Below, in pieces: positions 1 through 8,502 of a stretch of DNA of 64,000 nucleotides. This stretch comes from Ventosimonas gracilis (GTDB lineage Bacteria > Pseudomonadota > Gammaproteobacteria > Pseudomonadales > Pseudomonadaceae). How positions within the stretch are numbered: the stretch's first letter is position 1; each line of letters opens with the position of its first letter. The stretch spans positions 1-64,000 of the forward strand of contig NZ_LSZO01000166.1 in assembly GCF_001580025.1 (NCBI RefSeq). The letters are read 5' to 3'. A model generated the notes under the pieces. The model did not search any database and was not told the DNA's origin. It saw only the letters and a list, made by a program, of their open reading frames with translations. The translations under genes and the position numbers were made by a program.

Positions 1-46
1 TGATGATCGTGAGCACGACCATCGGATTGCCGTTTACATTTCATGC

Positions 47-483
47 CTATATTATATATAAAAATGACTTTACTTTGTGAAAACTTAGTACAAGCAGTAG
101 CGGACAAGGATATTTTGCAATCCGTGTATCGGCCGTTATCAAGGTAATACCTTCAGTAACTGCTTGCGCCAAAAGCAATCGGTCAAAAGGGTCTTTATGG
201 ATATTTGGCAAGGACTCAATCGATGCAACATGTTCGATAAGAATAGCTATTTCGATATAGCCGTCATCCAATAAACCACGCCAAAATAGTCTCGGTTCAA
301 TTTTAAAGTCTTCACGGCCTAAGCCGTTTTTAATAACTATTTGATAACCATTTCCCACAAACTAGCCATGCTAAAAAACAGTCCATTTTCCGCTTCACCC
401 ATCAACTGTTTCGCTTTAATAGGCAAAAACCGCGAGCCTTGAGCCGCCCAAAGCAACAAGTGGGTATCCACAAGAAACTTCAC
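47..483 (-). pseudogene. VapC-type PIN toxin, frameshifted
   Basis: Reading from a GTG at 483 gives a normal PIN-domain N-terminus (VKFLVDTHLLLWAAQGS, with the first acidic residue of the PIN site) up to SMASLWE. The frame then meets TAG near 335. The rest of the protein (IVIKNGLGREDF, DPFDRLLLAQA, LITADTRI) continues in another frame down to a TAG at 47. At the break the minus strand carries AAATGGTTATC followed by AAATAGTTATT, an imperfect 11-nt tandem copy that shifts the frame. The start overlaps the antitoxin stop as GTGA, the usual coupling of these pairs. PIN toxins are ribonucleases. This copy should be inactive unless the shift is bypassed or is a sequencing error. Confidence 0.8.
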
Positions 484-725
484 TGCGCACCATCAAATAG
501 ATGGGTAATAACCTCTTCGCCCATGCGGTCAAAGTCGTCTGGCACACGGATTTTATCTTCCATAAAACCAAAGCGTTTAATTTTTACAGGCTCCGGCGCA
601 TCAATGGCGATCACTTTGACCAAGGGTTTGCCTGCTTTGGCAATAATAAAAGGCTCTCCGCCACAGGCTTTATCCACCAATTTTGACAGGTGCGTTTTGG
701 CGGTATGAATGTTGTAACTTTGCAT
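480..725 (-). CDS. Phd/YefM-family antitoxin
   Basis: A protein of about 81 residues begins MQSYNIHTAKTHLSKLVDKA and continues GEPFIIAKAGKPLVKVIAI. This is the compact N-terminal DNA-binding fold of Phd/YefM antitoxins, with a short C-terminal tail for toxin binding. I chose the ATG at 725 because the family starts there; the open frame runs 15 codons further upstream without family similarity. The gene lies just before the PIN toxin with a 3-nt overlap and would repress the pair's promoter and neutralise the toxin. Since the toxin is frameshifted, the antitoxin may be a leftover. Confidence 0.8.
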   Translation of the reverse strand: MQSYNIHTAKTHLSKLVDKACGGEPFIIAKAGKPLVKVIAIDAPEPVKIKRFGFMEDKIRVPDDFDRMGEEVITHLFDGAQ

Positions 726-809
726 AACGGCTTGCTTGACTAGATTTAACAGACTTGGTCTATTTTGCACCTACAGTCTGCGCAACCGCTTTTCGCCAGA
801 TGCGCCGCT

Positions 810-1349
810 TTACCACATTAAATCATCCGGTATTTGATAGGCGGCATAGGGGTCACCTTCTTCAGGGGCGGCTCCAGAAGGCTGGTTTAGTAGTATGACG
901 CGGCCTTTATCGCGCTCGACGATTTTGAGTGCGGCTTCTCTTGGGATGATTTCGTAACTGCCGCCGTTGCGGACGATGGCGAGCTGGCCGCGGCTGAGTT
1001 TGTCGCGCACGGCGGGGTTTACTGCAATGCGTTTGACTTTTTTATGGTCAACAAAGTTGTAGTAATCGTCGCCGGTTAATTTGGGCAGGCGGCTGTGTTC
1101 TATCAGTTGTTTGATTTGCGCCGCTTGTGCTTTTTGCTGGGCTTTTTCTTGTTGTATACGATTTAACTCCAAATCACGCGCGGCTTTTTCGGCTTGTGCT
1201 TGTTTGGCGGCGGCGTTTTTTTCAAAAACCTCTTGCTGGCCTTTTTCGACCAGGTGTTTTTGTTTTTTTTGCTGTTTTTCAGCTTGTTTGGCCTGTTTTT
1301 GATTAACCAGACCGGCCTTTAATAATTGCTCACGCAGGGATAATGCCAT
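810..1349 (-). CDS. DUF2058 family protein (YaiL-like)
   Basis: 179 residues. The N-terminus MALSLREQLLKAGLV is followed by a very Lys/Gln/Glu-rich helical stretch at about residues 17-80, predicted coiled coil. A conserved C-terminal half follows (YYNFVDHKKVKRIAV, then DDLMW at the end). This is the DUF2058 pattern; members such as E. coli YaiL are described as nucleoprotein- or polynucleotide-associated, with no firm function. An AAGGT ribosome site precedes the ATG. The gene lies 9 nt after mazG and is probably the last gene of the relA-mazG transcript. Confidence 0.85.
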   Translation of the reverse strand: MALSLREQLLKAGLVNQKQAKQAEKQQKKQKHLVEKGQQEVFEKNAAAKQAQAEKAARDLELNRIQQEKAQQKAQAAQIKQLIEHSRLPKLTGDDYYNFVDHKKVKRIAVNPAVRDKLSRGQLAIVRNGGSYEIIPREAALKIVERDKGRVILLNQPSGAAPEEGDPYAAYQIPDDLMW

Positions 1350-1358
1350 GTTTTTACC

Positions 1359-1745
1359 TTAAATTTCAGTAGAGTGTTTTTCTTGGCTCTTGGCCTTAAG
1401 CCAGAGCCTTTGCAAAGTATCCAGTGAGTATCTTTTAGCGGGTTCACTGTGGGTTAAGTGTTTTTCAATAAAGCCAAAGCGGCGCTTGAATTTATCATTG
1501 GCACTATGCAGTGCACTTTCGCTATTGAGCTGTAAGTGTCTTGCGAGATTGACCAAGGTAAATAACAGATCGCCTAATTCTTCAGCTTGATTGGCGCGGT
1601 CGTTTTTATCGATGGCTTCTCGCAGTTCGGCCAGTTCTTCAAAGACTTTATCTAGCACAGCCCCACTATCTGGCCAGTCAAAGCCAAGATTTGCCGCCTG
1701 TTGTTGCAGGCGTTCGGCGGTTTTAAAACTATCTACCCTATCCAC
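1359..1745 (-). CDS. mazG: MazG nucleotide pyrophosphohydrolase, single domain
   Basis: About 128 residues matching only the C-terminal half of classical MazG: GFDWPDSGAVLDKVFEELAELREA, then EELGDLLFTLVNLARHL. The EExxE and ExxD acidic residues that bind magnesium are present. Classical MazG proteins are about 260-280 residues with two MazG domains; here the first domain is absent. The GTG start at 1745 sits inside the end of relA (8-nt overlap) behind AGAAGG, so translation is probably coupled. MazG hydrolyses nucleoside triphosphates to monophosphates and in E. coli lowers ppGpp effects, which fits its position behind relA. One catalytic domain can be enough, as in dimeric MazG relatives, so activity is likely. 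Confidence 0.85.
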   Translation of the reverse strand: MDRVDSFKTAERLQQQAANLGFDWPDSGAVLDKVFEELAELREAIDKNDRANQAEELGDLLFTLVNLARHLQLNSESALHSANDKFKRRFGFIEKHLTHSEPAKRYSLDTLQRLWLKAKSQEKHSTEI

Positions 1746-3984
1746 CGCGCTGCCTTCTCGCTTCGATGATATTGGGAAGCTGGGCAATGCGCGAAAGCAA
1801 CCTGCCGAGCGCATCAAGACTGGGTACTTCCAGCGTCAACGCCATAGTGGCGGTGCCGTCGCTGCTGCTGGTTTGGGTGTTTAAGCCCAGCACGTTGATT
1901 TTTTCATTCAGCAGGATTTGGCTGATGTCGCGTATCAGCCCGGTGCGGTCAAAGGCGCGTATCAGAATATCGACCGGCCAAGTTTTTGCCGGTGCCCGCC
2001 CCCAATCCACCGCGATAATGCGCTGCGGCTCGCGTTCGGCCAGTTGCAAAAGCTCCGGGCAGTCTTGGCGGTGGATGCTGACCCCGCGCCCTTGGGTGAT
2101 ATAGCCGATGATGGCGTCGCCAGGCAGTGACTGGCAGCAACCGGCCATTTGCGTCAATAAATTACCAACGCCTTCGATATGGATGTCACTTTCGCGGATG
2201 TTTTTGGCGGGCGCGGCTTTCTTGCTGCCGAGCAGTTCCAGCTGCGCCGTGCGGCGCGGTTCCAGCAGTTGCTGGGCAAGAGTTAACAGATGATTAAGGC
2301 GCAAATCACCTGCACCTAAGGCTGCAAATAAATCCTCGGCGGTTTTTAGATTGGCTTTACCGGCGAGTTTGTCCCAATCCGGTTTGGGTAGCGCCAGACG
2401 CACCAGTTCACGTTCCAACAAGGCTTTACCGGCGGCAACATTTTGTTCGCGTGCTTGTAATTTAAACCAGTGGACGATTTTGGCACGGGCGCGCGCGGTC
2501 GCCACATAGCCGAGGTTGGGATTAAGCCAGTCTCGGCTGGGCGTGCCTTGTTTGGTGGTGATGATTTCCACCTGCTCGCCGGTTTGCAGGCAGTAGTTAA
2601 GCGGCACGATGCGTCCGCCGACTTTTGCGCCACGACAACGGTGGCCGATTTCGGTATGCACGCGGTAGGCAAAATCGAGCGGCGTTGCCCCTTGTGGCAG
2701 GTCGATGGCGTGTCCGTTGGGAGTAAATACATAGACACGGTCTTGCTCAATATCGAGTCGAAGTTGCCCGGCCAGTCCGCCGATGTCACCCAGTTCCTCA
2801 TGCCATTCAATGACTTGGCGCAGCCAGGCCATTTTTTCTTCGTAATGGCTCAGCGCGGCGCTTTTGACATCGGTGCCTTTGTAGCGCCAGTGGGCGCATA
2901 CGCCAAGTTCTGCTTCTTCGTGCATGGCGTGGGTGCGCACCTGCACTTCCAGCACTTTACCTTGCGGGCCGATCACTGCTGTGTGCAATGAGCGGTAGCC
3001 GTTTTCCTTGGGGCTGGTGATGTAGTCGTCAAACTCGCGCGGAATGTGCCGCCACAGCCCATGCACTATGCCAAGGGCGCTGTAGCAGTCGCTCACCTCT
3101 GGCACCAGCACGCGCAGTGCACGCACGTCATAAATCTGGCTGAACGGCAGTCCTTTGCGCTGCATTTTTCGCCAAATCGAATAAATATGCTTGGCGCGTC
3201 CGCTGATATGCGCCTTGATGCCGACCGCTTCCAGCGCCGCGCTCAGCTCTGCCATGACCGCCTTGATAAAACCTTCTCGGTCGAGCCGCCTTTCATCCAA
3301 TAATCTTGCGATTTTTTTGTATTGCAGCGGCTCCAGATAGCGAAACGACAGGTCTTCCAGTTCCCATTTAAGCTGGCCTATCCCTAGCCGATGGGCGAGT
3401 GGCGCGTAAATGTCGAACACTTCCCGCGCTACGCGCTGGCAGCGCTCTTCGCTGGCTTCTTTGAGCGAACGGATGGCGACGGTGCGTTCGGCGAGCTTGA
3501 TCAGCGCCACACGCACGTCATCGACCATCGCCACCAGCATTTTGCGCAGCGTATCGACTTGCGACTCCGCGCCCGGCACGGCAGGGCCTTGCGGATTGAT
3601 ACTGGTGCTAATCGCCGCCATGCGCAGTACGCCTTCAACCAGCTTGGTCACTACCGCGCCAAAGCACTGCTGCACTTCATCCAAACGGGCTTTGCCCTCG
3701 CGTACCGCGCGGTAGACCAAGGCCGCCATCAGCGAGTCGTCATCCAGCTTGAGGTCGGCGAGGATTTCGGCAATTTCAAGGCCGGTCTGAAAACACGAGC
3801 TGTGCTCGCCCCAGCCGCTTTGAGTTTGACCCTTTCTGCCATCGGCCTGCTGCGCAAAGGCGCAAGCCTTTTCCAGCGCTGCGCGGGAAGCGTTGGGCGC
3901 GAGCGTCTGCAACTGCCCCAGCCAGCTTTCCAAGTTAATGCTGCCGTCGGTATTGGCCGGCTGCTGTGCGCGAACCTGAACCAT
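1738..3984 (-). CDS. relA: GTP pyrophosphokinase RelA
   Basis: 748 residues, full length for RelA. Order: degenerate hydrolase domain (about 50-200), ppGpp synthetase domain (about 240-370, with YDVRALRVLV, EFDDYITSPKENGYRSLH and EVQVRT), TGS domain (about 410-470, VYVFTPNGHAIDLPQGATPLDFAY), a conserved-cysteine region and a C-terminal ACT domain. The HD motif of bifunctional SpoT/Rel is lost (AALVYRAVREG where HDVVED would be), so this is a synthetase-only enzyme that makes (p)ppGpp on stalled ribosomes. The start MVQVRAQQPANTDGSINLESW matches the Pseudomonas start. mazG overlaps its stop. Confidence 0.96.
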   Translation of the reverse strand: MVQVRAQQPANTDGSINLESWLGQLQTLAPNASRAALEKACAFAQQADGRKGQTQSGWGEHSSCFQTGLEIAEILADLKLDDDSLMAALVYRAVREGKARLDEVQQCFGAVVTKLVEGVLRMAAISTSINPQGPAVPGAESQVDTLRKMLVAMVDDVRVALIKLAERTVAIRSLKEASEERCQRVAREVFDIYAPLAHRLGIGQLKWELEDLSFRYLEPLQYKKIARLLDERRLDREGFIKAVMAELSAALEAVGIKAHISGRAKHIYSIWRKMQRKGLPFSQIYDVRALRVLVPEVSDCYSALGIVHGLWRHIPREFDDYITSPKENGYRSLHTAVIGPQGKVLEVQVRTHAMHEEAELGVCAHWRYKGTDVKSAALSHYEEKMAWLRQVIEWHEELGDIGGLAGQLRLDIEQDRVYVFTPNGHAIDLPQGATPLDFAYRVHTEIGHRCRGAKVGGRIVPLNYCLQTGEQVEIITTKQGTPSRDWLNPNLGYVATARARAKIVHWFKLQAREQNVAAGKALLERELVRLALPKPDWDKLAGKANLKTAEDLFAALGAGDLRLNHLLTLAQQLLEPRRTAQLELLGSKKAAPAKNIRESDIHIEGVGNLLTQMAGCCQSLPGDAIIGYITQGRGVSIHRQDCPELLQLAEREPQRIIAVDWGRAPAKTWPVDILIRAFDRTGLIRDISQILLNEKINVLGLNTQTSSSDGTATMALTLEVPSLDALGRLLSRIAQLPNIIEARRQRGG

Positions 3985-4079
3985 TAAAACCGTCCAACCC
4001 CGCTATGGTTTTCCCCTAGCCCGCTGGAAAGAAAGACGAGGGAGCGAGCGCAGATACTGTTTGATGTCATTTTCTTTTT

Positions 4080-4111
4080 CTCCCTTCCCTCTCCCTCCAG
4101 TGGGAGGGGAG
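4080..4111. repeat. CTCTCCC-type intergenic palindrome
   Basis: Imperfect inverted repeat (CCTCTCCCTCCAGTGGGAGGGG core) between the DUF3108 gene and relA. It resembles the other C-rich/G-rich palindromes at the gene borders near 17975, 35296, 53312, 55199 and 59006. It has no clear T-tract, so it is read as a dispersed REP-like element rather than a strong terminator. Confidence 0.5.
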
Positions 4112-4137
4112 TAAAAGTGTGCAAGCTCAATCAGTGA

Positions 4138-4863
4138 CTAAATCTCGCCGCCTTTGACCGCGCGCTCCCCTACCCTGCCTTGCTTAAGCATGATTTGGTA
4201 AGCCTTGCCGTCTTTTTCTACCTGCTCCAGGCGCACCAGTAAAAAGTCCCAGTTTTTGGCGAACCACAGGCGCGTTTGTCGGCTGTTTTCGCCTTCCTCG
4301 CGCACGCGCTCGACCTTAATCGCGGCAATCGACCCTACTTCGGTTTTTACCTGCTCTTCGCCCAGCACACGAAAACTTAAAGTTTCTATTTCGTCGCCAT
4401 CGATAATCGGATAACTCATGGTTTTTTTGCCCGCCGCAACGTCTTGTTGCAGCGCGATTTGGTAGGTTGACTTATCCAGCACGCCTTTCACTAAAGACAA
4501 CGCAACCGACTTGCCACGATGACTGCCGCTGATTTGCTTTTTTGTCCAATCAAAGGACAACCGGGTTTCGCGGGTTTTACCCAAAGCACTGCGGTTAAAG
4601 TCGTAATTGAGCGGAACGGGCTGCCCGTTTTGCAGGCGAAATTGGCTGCTTTCGTTGATGGATGCAATCAGCATGGAAGCGGAAAATTCCAGTTGCCACA
4701 GGCCGTTTTCATCTTTAACCAATGAACGGCTGGCGCTGCCACCTATTGGCATTTGGCTGGCATCGGCGGTATAGCTCGCCGAAAACGGCTGTAATTCAGC
4801 GGCCCAAGCGCCGCCCTGTAATAAAAGTAATAAAAAAGCTAAAACAACCACCATCGAGCGCAT
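4138..4863 (-). CDS. DUF3108 periplasmic protein
   Basis: 241 residues from the ATG at 4863, chosen because AAAGGGA lies 6 nt upstream; a TTG two codons earlier is less likely. Residues 1-20 form a signal peptide (MRSMVVVLAFLLLLLQGG, cleavage near AWA/AE). The mature part is beta-rich, with the family's FSASYTADASQMPIGG opening and RVREEGENSRQTRLWFA region. DUF3108 proteins are periplasmic with no proven function. In Pseudomonas the gene also sits behind purN, as here, with 21 nt between them. Confidence 0.85.
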   Translation of the reverse strand: MRSMVVVLAFLLLLLQGGAWAAELQPFSASYTADASQMPIGGSASRSLVKDENGLWQLEFSASMLIASINESSQFRLQNGQPVPLNYDFNRSALGKTRETRLSFDWTKKQISGSHRGKSVALSLVKGVLDKSTYQIALQQDVAAGKKTMSYPIIDGDEIETLSFRVLGEEQVKTEVGSIAAIKVERVREEGENSRQTRLWFAKNWDFLLVRLEQVEKDGKAYQIMLKQGRVGERAVKGGEI

Positions 4864-4884
4864 CAGCAATCCCTTTCTTAAGCG

Positions 4885-5523
4885 TTACAGTACACGGCCT
4901 TGTGGCGGCAAAACTTCGCCATCGAGCAGCACTTGCTGCCCATCCAACTTAAGACGGCCTTCAGCAAACCAGCGGACGACTTGCGGGTAAATGCGATGTT
5001 CTTGCCGCAAAACCCGTGCCGCCAAAACTTCGGCCGTATCACCGGCTTCAACGGGCACTTTAGCCTGTGCAATCAGCGGGCCGCCGTCCAAGGCTTCACT
5101 GACAAAATGCACCGAACAGCCGTGTTCACTATCACCCGCCTCCAATACCCGCTGATGGGTATGCAGCCCCTTGTAAGCGGGCAGCAACGATGGATGGATA
5201 TTGAGCAAACGACCTTGGTAATGACGGACAAAATCCGCCGTCAGCACACGCATAAAACCGGCGAGTACCAACAAATCCGGCGAGTGGTTATCGATACGAC
5301 CACGCAGAGCGTTTTCAAAGGTTTCGCGCTCAGCAAAGGCGCTGTGGTCTACCCATTCATTGGCAATGCCAGCGACCCTGGCGCGTTCAAGACCGCCTGC
5401 ATCCCGACGATTAGCCAGCACGGCGACAATTTGCGCCGGACTTTGCGGCTTTTGGCAGTCATCCATCAGCGCCTGTAAATTGCTGCCATTGCCTGAAATC
5501 AGCACCACCACACGGCAAGTCAT
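4885..5523 (-). CDS. purN: Phosphoribosylglycinamide formyltransferase PurN
   Basis: 212 residues. It transfers formyl from 10-formyl-THF to GAR in step 3 of purine synthesis. Visible signatures are VVLISGNGSNLQAL at the phosphate-binding N-terminus, LAGFMRVL, the catalytic region LLNIHPSLLPAYKGLHTHQRVLEAG (Asn and His) and GCSVHFVSEALDGGPLIAQA with the catalytic Asp. The second of two adjacent ATG codons (5523) is preferred because GGAG is then at normal spacing. The start touches the purM stop, so the two genes are co-translated. Confidence 0.95.
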   Translation of the reverse strand: MTCRVVVLISGNGSNLQALMDDCQKPQSPAQIVAVLANRRDAGGLERARVAGIANEWVDHSAFAERETFENALRGRIDNHSPDLLVLAGFMRVLTADFVRHYQGRLLNIHPSLLPAYKGLHTHQRVLEAGDSEHGCSVHFVSEALDGGPLIAQAKVPVEAGDTAEVLAARVLRQEHRIYPQVVRWFAEGRLKLDGQQVLLDGEVLPPQGRVL

Positions 5524-5525
5524 CA

Positions 5526-6587
5526 TTAGCTCCCGAAGCCATCGAGCAACACTTGTTCGCCGCCCTGCGCCTTTTCAATCCTGCCTAAAATCCAAGGCTG
5601 CTCGCCGCTTTGACGCAGATGGTCAAGGGCGATTGGTGCCTTATCGGCCGCCACACAAATCACCATACCCAGGCCACAGTTGAGCACGCGGTACATTTCC
5701 CGCGCATCAATATTGCCCTGCTCTTGCAGCCAATCGAACAGCGCCGGACGTTGCCAACTGGCCAAATCAATCCGCGCACAAACGCCATCCGGCAGCACGC
5801 GCGGCAGGTTATCCAAAATGCCGCCACCGGTAATATGCGCCATTGCCTTGACCGCGCCGCTTTCGCGTATCAGTTTAAGCAGCGGTTTGGCGTAGATGCG
5901 TGTGGGTTCGAGCAATAAATCCGCCAGCGACTTGCCGCCAATTTGCGTGTGCTCAAGGTTGCAATTAACACGTTCGAGGATTTTGCGAATCAGCGAATAG
6001 CCGTTGGAGTGCGCACCGGACGACGGCAACGCCAGCAGCACATCCCCGGCTGCGACCGTGCTGCCGTCGATAATGTGCTCTTTTTCCACCACGCCCACGC
6101 AGAAACCGGCCAAATCGTAATCATCGGCCTGATACATGCCGGGCATTTCGGCGGTTTCCCCGCCCACCAGCGCACAACCGGCCAATTCGCAGCCCTTGCC
6201 GATACCGGCAATCACCCGCGCGGCAACCTCTACATCGAGCTTGCCGCTGGCGTAATAATCGAGGAAAAAGAGAGGCTCCGCGCCGCAAACAATCAGGTCA
6301 TTGATGCACATGGCGACCAAATCCTGACCAATGCCATCGTGCCGATTCAGTTGCAATGCAAGGCGCAGTTTGGTGCCCACGCCATCGGTGCCGGAAACCA
6401 GCACCGGCTTTTTATAGCCTGGTGGAATTTCACAAAGCGCCGCAAAACCGCCCAGGCTGCCCAAAACCTCAGCCCTTGCCGTGCGTTTGGCTACGCCCTT
6501 AATCCGCTCAACCAGCGCCTCACCCGCGTCAATATCGACACCGGCATCTTTATAACTGATGGAACTATTGGCAGAGGGCGTACTCAT
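5526..6587 (-). CDS. purM: Phosphoribosylformylglycinamidine cyclo-ligase PurM
   Basis: 353 residues from the ATG at 6587, which has AGAAGG just upstream; the 39-codon open extension is not conserved. The enzyme makes AIR from FGAM and ATP in purine synthesis. Signatures are [34 protein letters not shown] (nucleotide-binding loop), [34 protein letters not shown] and [16 protein letters not shown]. First gene of purM-purN-DUF3108. A nested inverted repeat lies about 70-95 nt upstream of the start. Confidence 0.96.
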   Translation of the reverse strand: MSTPSANSSISYKDAGVDIDAGEALVERIKGVAKRTARAEVLGSLGGFAALCEIPPGYKKPVLVSGTDGVGTKLRLALQLNRHDGIGQDLVAMCINDLIVCGAEPLFFLDYYASGKLDVEVAARVIAGIGKGCELAGCALVGGETAEMPGMYQADDYDLAGFCVGVVEKEHIIDGSTVAAGDVLLALPSSGAHSNGYSLIRKILERVNCNLEHTQIGGKSLADLLLEPTRIYAKPLLKLIRESGAVKAMAHITGGGILDNLPRVLPDGVCARIDLASWQRPALFDWLQEQGNIDAREMYRVLNCGLGMVICVAADKAPIALDHLRQSGEQPWILGRIEKAQGGEQVLLDGFGS

Positions 6588-6654
6588 GGACCTTCTCAAA
6601 GCGGCAAAGAAAGTGCGCAATTTTAGCAGATAGCATCGCGGCGACTTACAAAAA

Positions 6655-6683
6655 GCGTTACCGATAAAAATCGGCAAAAACGC
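6655..6683. promoter_or_regulatory. Nested inverted repeat in purM/regulator divergent region
   Basis: GCGTT (6655-6659) pairs with AACGC (6679-6683), and inside it CCGAT (6661-6665) pairs with ATCGG (6670-6674). It lies in the only shared upstream region of purM and the XRE-cupin gene, so it may be an operator for either one. This is inference from symmetry and position; no known consensus is matched. Confidence 0.35.
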
Positions 6684-6749
6684 CCTTGCAAAATCGGCTT
6701 TCACTTAATAGGCTGTTAAGTCATACGCACAACAACCTGTAATGCGGGC

Positions 6750-7394
6750 ATGAATAACGATAACAGCAACCAATTGCAGCCAGTTAACGACAACACCAGC
6801 GACGCACAGCGCCTGCTCGCCGCCTCCAGCCGGATTAAGCGTTTTCGTGAAGCCAGACGCATGAGCCTGCGCGTACTCGGCGAAAAAAGCGGCACTAGCG
6901 CCAGTTTTATCAGTCAACTGGAACGCGGCCTGTGCGGTGCCAACGCCAGCACGCTGATTCGCATAGCCGATGCGCTTTCCATCCGTTTTTCCGACCTGTT
7001 CGAGCAAGTCGCACCCAGCTTGCACCGCGTATTAACCCCCGATAAACGCCCGCTACTGCCGACCGCCAGCGGCTGCCGCAAAATGCTGCTATCGCAACGC
7101 CCAATTCACGAAATAGAAGTCTATATCGGCGAATTTGAACCGGGCGGCTCTACCGGCGAGCAGCCCTACACCCACGGACAGGCGCATGAAATGCTGCTAG
7201 TACTGTCCGGCGAGATTGAACACTGGCTAGGTGATGAGCACTTTTATCTTAAAACCGGCGACTGCATGGAATACTCCACGGCAACCGCCCACAAAACCGC
7301 CAACACCAGCCAAGCCCGCGCCGAAGTCCTCTGGATTATCGCCCCGCCGACCAGCGCGGCAGCAGAACTTGACCACTACCGCCCAGCGCTCTAA
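6750..7394 (+). CDS. XRE-family regulator with cupin domain (PuuR-like)
   Basis: 214 residues. HTH at about residues 32-87 (IKRFREARRMSLRVLGEKSG, SASFISQLERG, STLIRIADAL) and a C-terminal cupin at about 135-200 (EPGGSTGEQPYTHGQAHEMLLVLSGE, GDCMEYSTATAHKTAN). This architecture is that of PuuR and related repressors, in which the cupin binds the small-molecule signal. It is the first gene of a collinear set of ten genes, with 17 nt to the first binding-protein gene, so it most likely controls that operon and itself. Whether it represses or activates, and the ligand (probably a polyamine or its oxidation product), are inferred. Confidence 0.88.
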   Translation: MNNDNSNQLQPVNDNTSDAQRLLAASSRIKRFREARRMSLRVLGEKSGTSASFISQLERGLCGANASTLIRIADALSIRFSDLFEQVAPSLHRVLTPDKRPLLPTASGCRKMLLSQRPIHEIEVYIGEFEPGGSTGEQPYTHGQAHEMLLVLSGEIEHWLGDEHFYLKTGDCMEYSTATAHKTANTSQARAEVLWIIAPPTSAAAELDHYRPAL

Positions 7395-7411
7395 CAACAA
7401 GGGAAAAACCC

Positions 7412-8482
7412 ATGAACCTCATCAGCAAAACAATAATCACCACACTCAGCACAATAGCGCTGACAAGCACCGCCTTGGCACAGGACAAACCCATTGCAGG
7501 GGAAGTCGCCCAAGGCTCATTAACAGGCAAAACGCTAACCTTCGCCGGTTACGGCGGCCTGCAACAAGACGCACAACAAGCCGCACTCCAAGGCTTTGCT
7601 GAAACATCCGGCGCTCGGCTGTTATTTGACGGACCGGTTGAAATTGCCAAAATCCAGGCACAGGTTAACTCCGGCAATATCCATTGGGATGTGGTCAGCA
7701 CCGCCGATTTAATGCCGTGGGTTTATTGCGGCAAACTGTTCCAAAAACTTGATTACAGCAAAATTGATACTTCAAAGCATAGCGGCGAAGTCTATCCCTG
7801 TGGCGTGCCCGGTAATAACTATGCTTCGCTACTGATGTATAAAAATTCAAGCTACCCCAATAATCCGCCGAAAAATTGGCAGGATTTTTTTGATACCGAA
7901 AACTTCCCCGGCATTCGCGCCATTGACGGTACCGGCGAGCCTTCCGGCATGTTAATTGAACAAGCCATTATTGCCGCCGGTGGTTCGGTTCAAAACATGA
8001 CCATTGCCGATATTGATTTGGGTATCAATAAAATCCGTGAACTTGGCGCAGATACCATCTTCTGGAAAACCGGCAACGAAGCCCAGCAACTGGTCGAAGC
8101 CGGTGAAGTCGATATGCTGATGATATGGGGTGGCCGCGCCATGAGTGCAACACGCAATGGCGCGGATTACACCCCGGTTTGGCAAGACTGGTTTATGGGT
8201 ATGGATCAACTGGTTATTCCTATCGGTGCCAAAGACCCGGACGCATCCCATGCACTGATTAACTATTGGCTGGGTAAACAACCCAATGAAATCTATACGC
8301 AAATTATGGGACATACGCCTGTCAATAAAGACGCACAGCCCAAAGTGGATGAAATTACCGCCGCCTTTATGATGACCAGTGAACAACGCCAGCGCCAGCG
8401 TTATCATTGGAATACGGCCTTTTGGGTAGAACACTTTGAAGTATCCGCTGAAAAATGGGCAGAGCTTTTAGTGGGATATTAA
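7412..8482 (+). CDS. ABC transporter substrate-binding protein 1 (polyamine-type)
   Basis: 356 residues with a signal peptide (MNLISKTIITTLSTIALTSTALA, then QDKP). It belongs to the PotD/PotF-like group of periplasmic binding proteins: KTLTFAGYGGLQQDAQ near the mature N-terminus, WDVVSTADLMPWVYCG, NWQDFFDTENFPGIRA and VDMLMIWGGRAM. It would capture a polyamine-like cation for the PotABC-type importer encoded downstream. AAGGGA precedes the ATG. It is the first of three tandem paralogues and the most divergent by eye (IWGGRAM where the others have MWTGRTM or MWSGRAM). Confidence 0.88.
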   Translation: MNLISKTIITTLSTIALTSTALAQDKPIAGEVAQGSLTGKTLTFAGYGGLQQDAQQAALQGFAETSGARLLFDGPVEIAKIQAQVNSGNIHWDVVSTADLMPWVYCGKLFQKLDYSKIDTSKHSGEVYPCGVPGNNYASLLMYKNSSYPNNPPKNWQDFFDTENFPGIRAIDGTGEPSGMLIEQAIIAAGGSVQNMTIADIDLGINKIRELGADTIFWKTGNEAQQLVEAGEVDMLMIWGGRAMSATRNGADYTPVWQDWFMGMDQLVIPIGAKDPDASHALINYWLGKQPNEIYTQIMGHTPVNKDAQPKVDEITAAFMMTSEQRQRQRYHWNTAFWVEHFEVSAEKWAELLVGY

Positions 8483-8502
8483 ACAATAAAAGGACTATCG
8501 AC

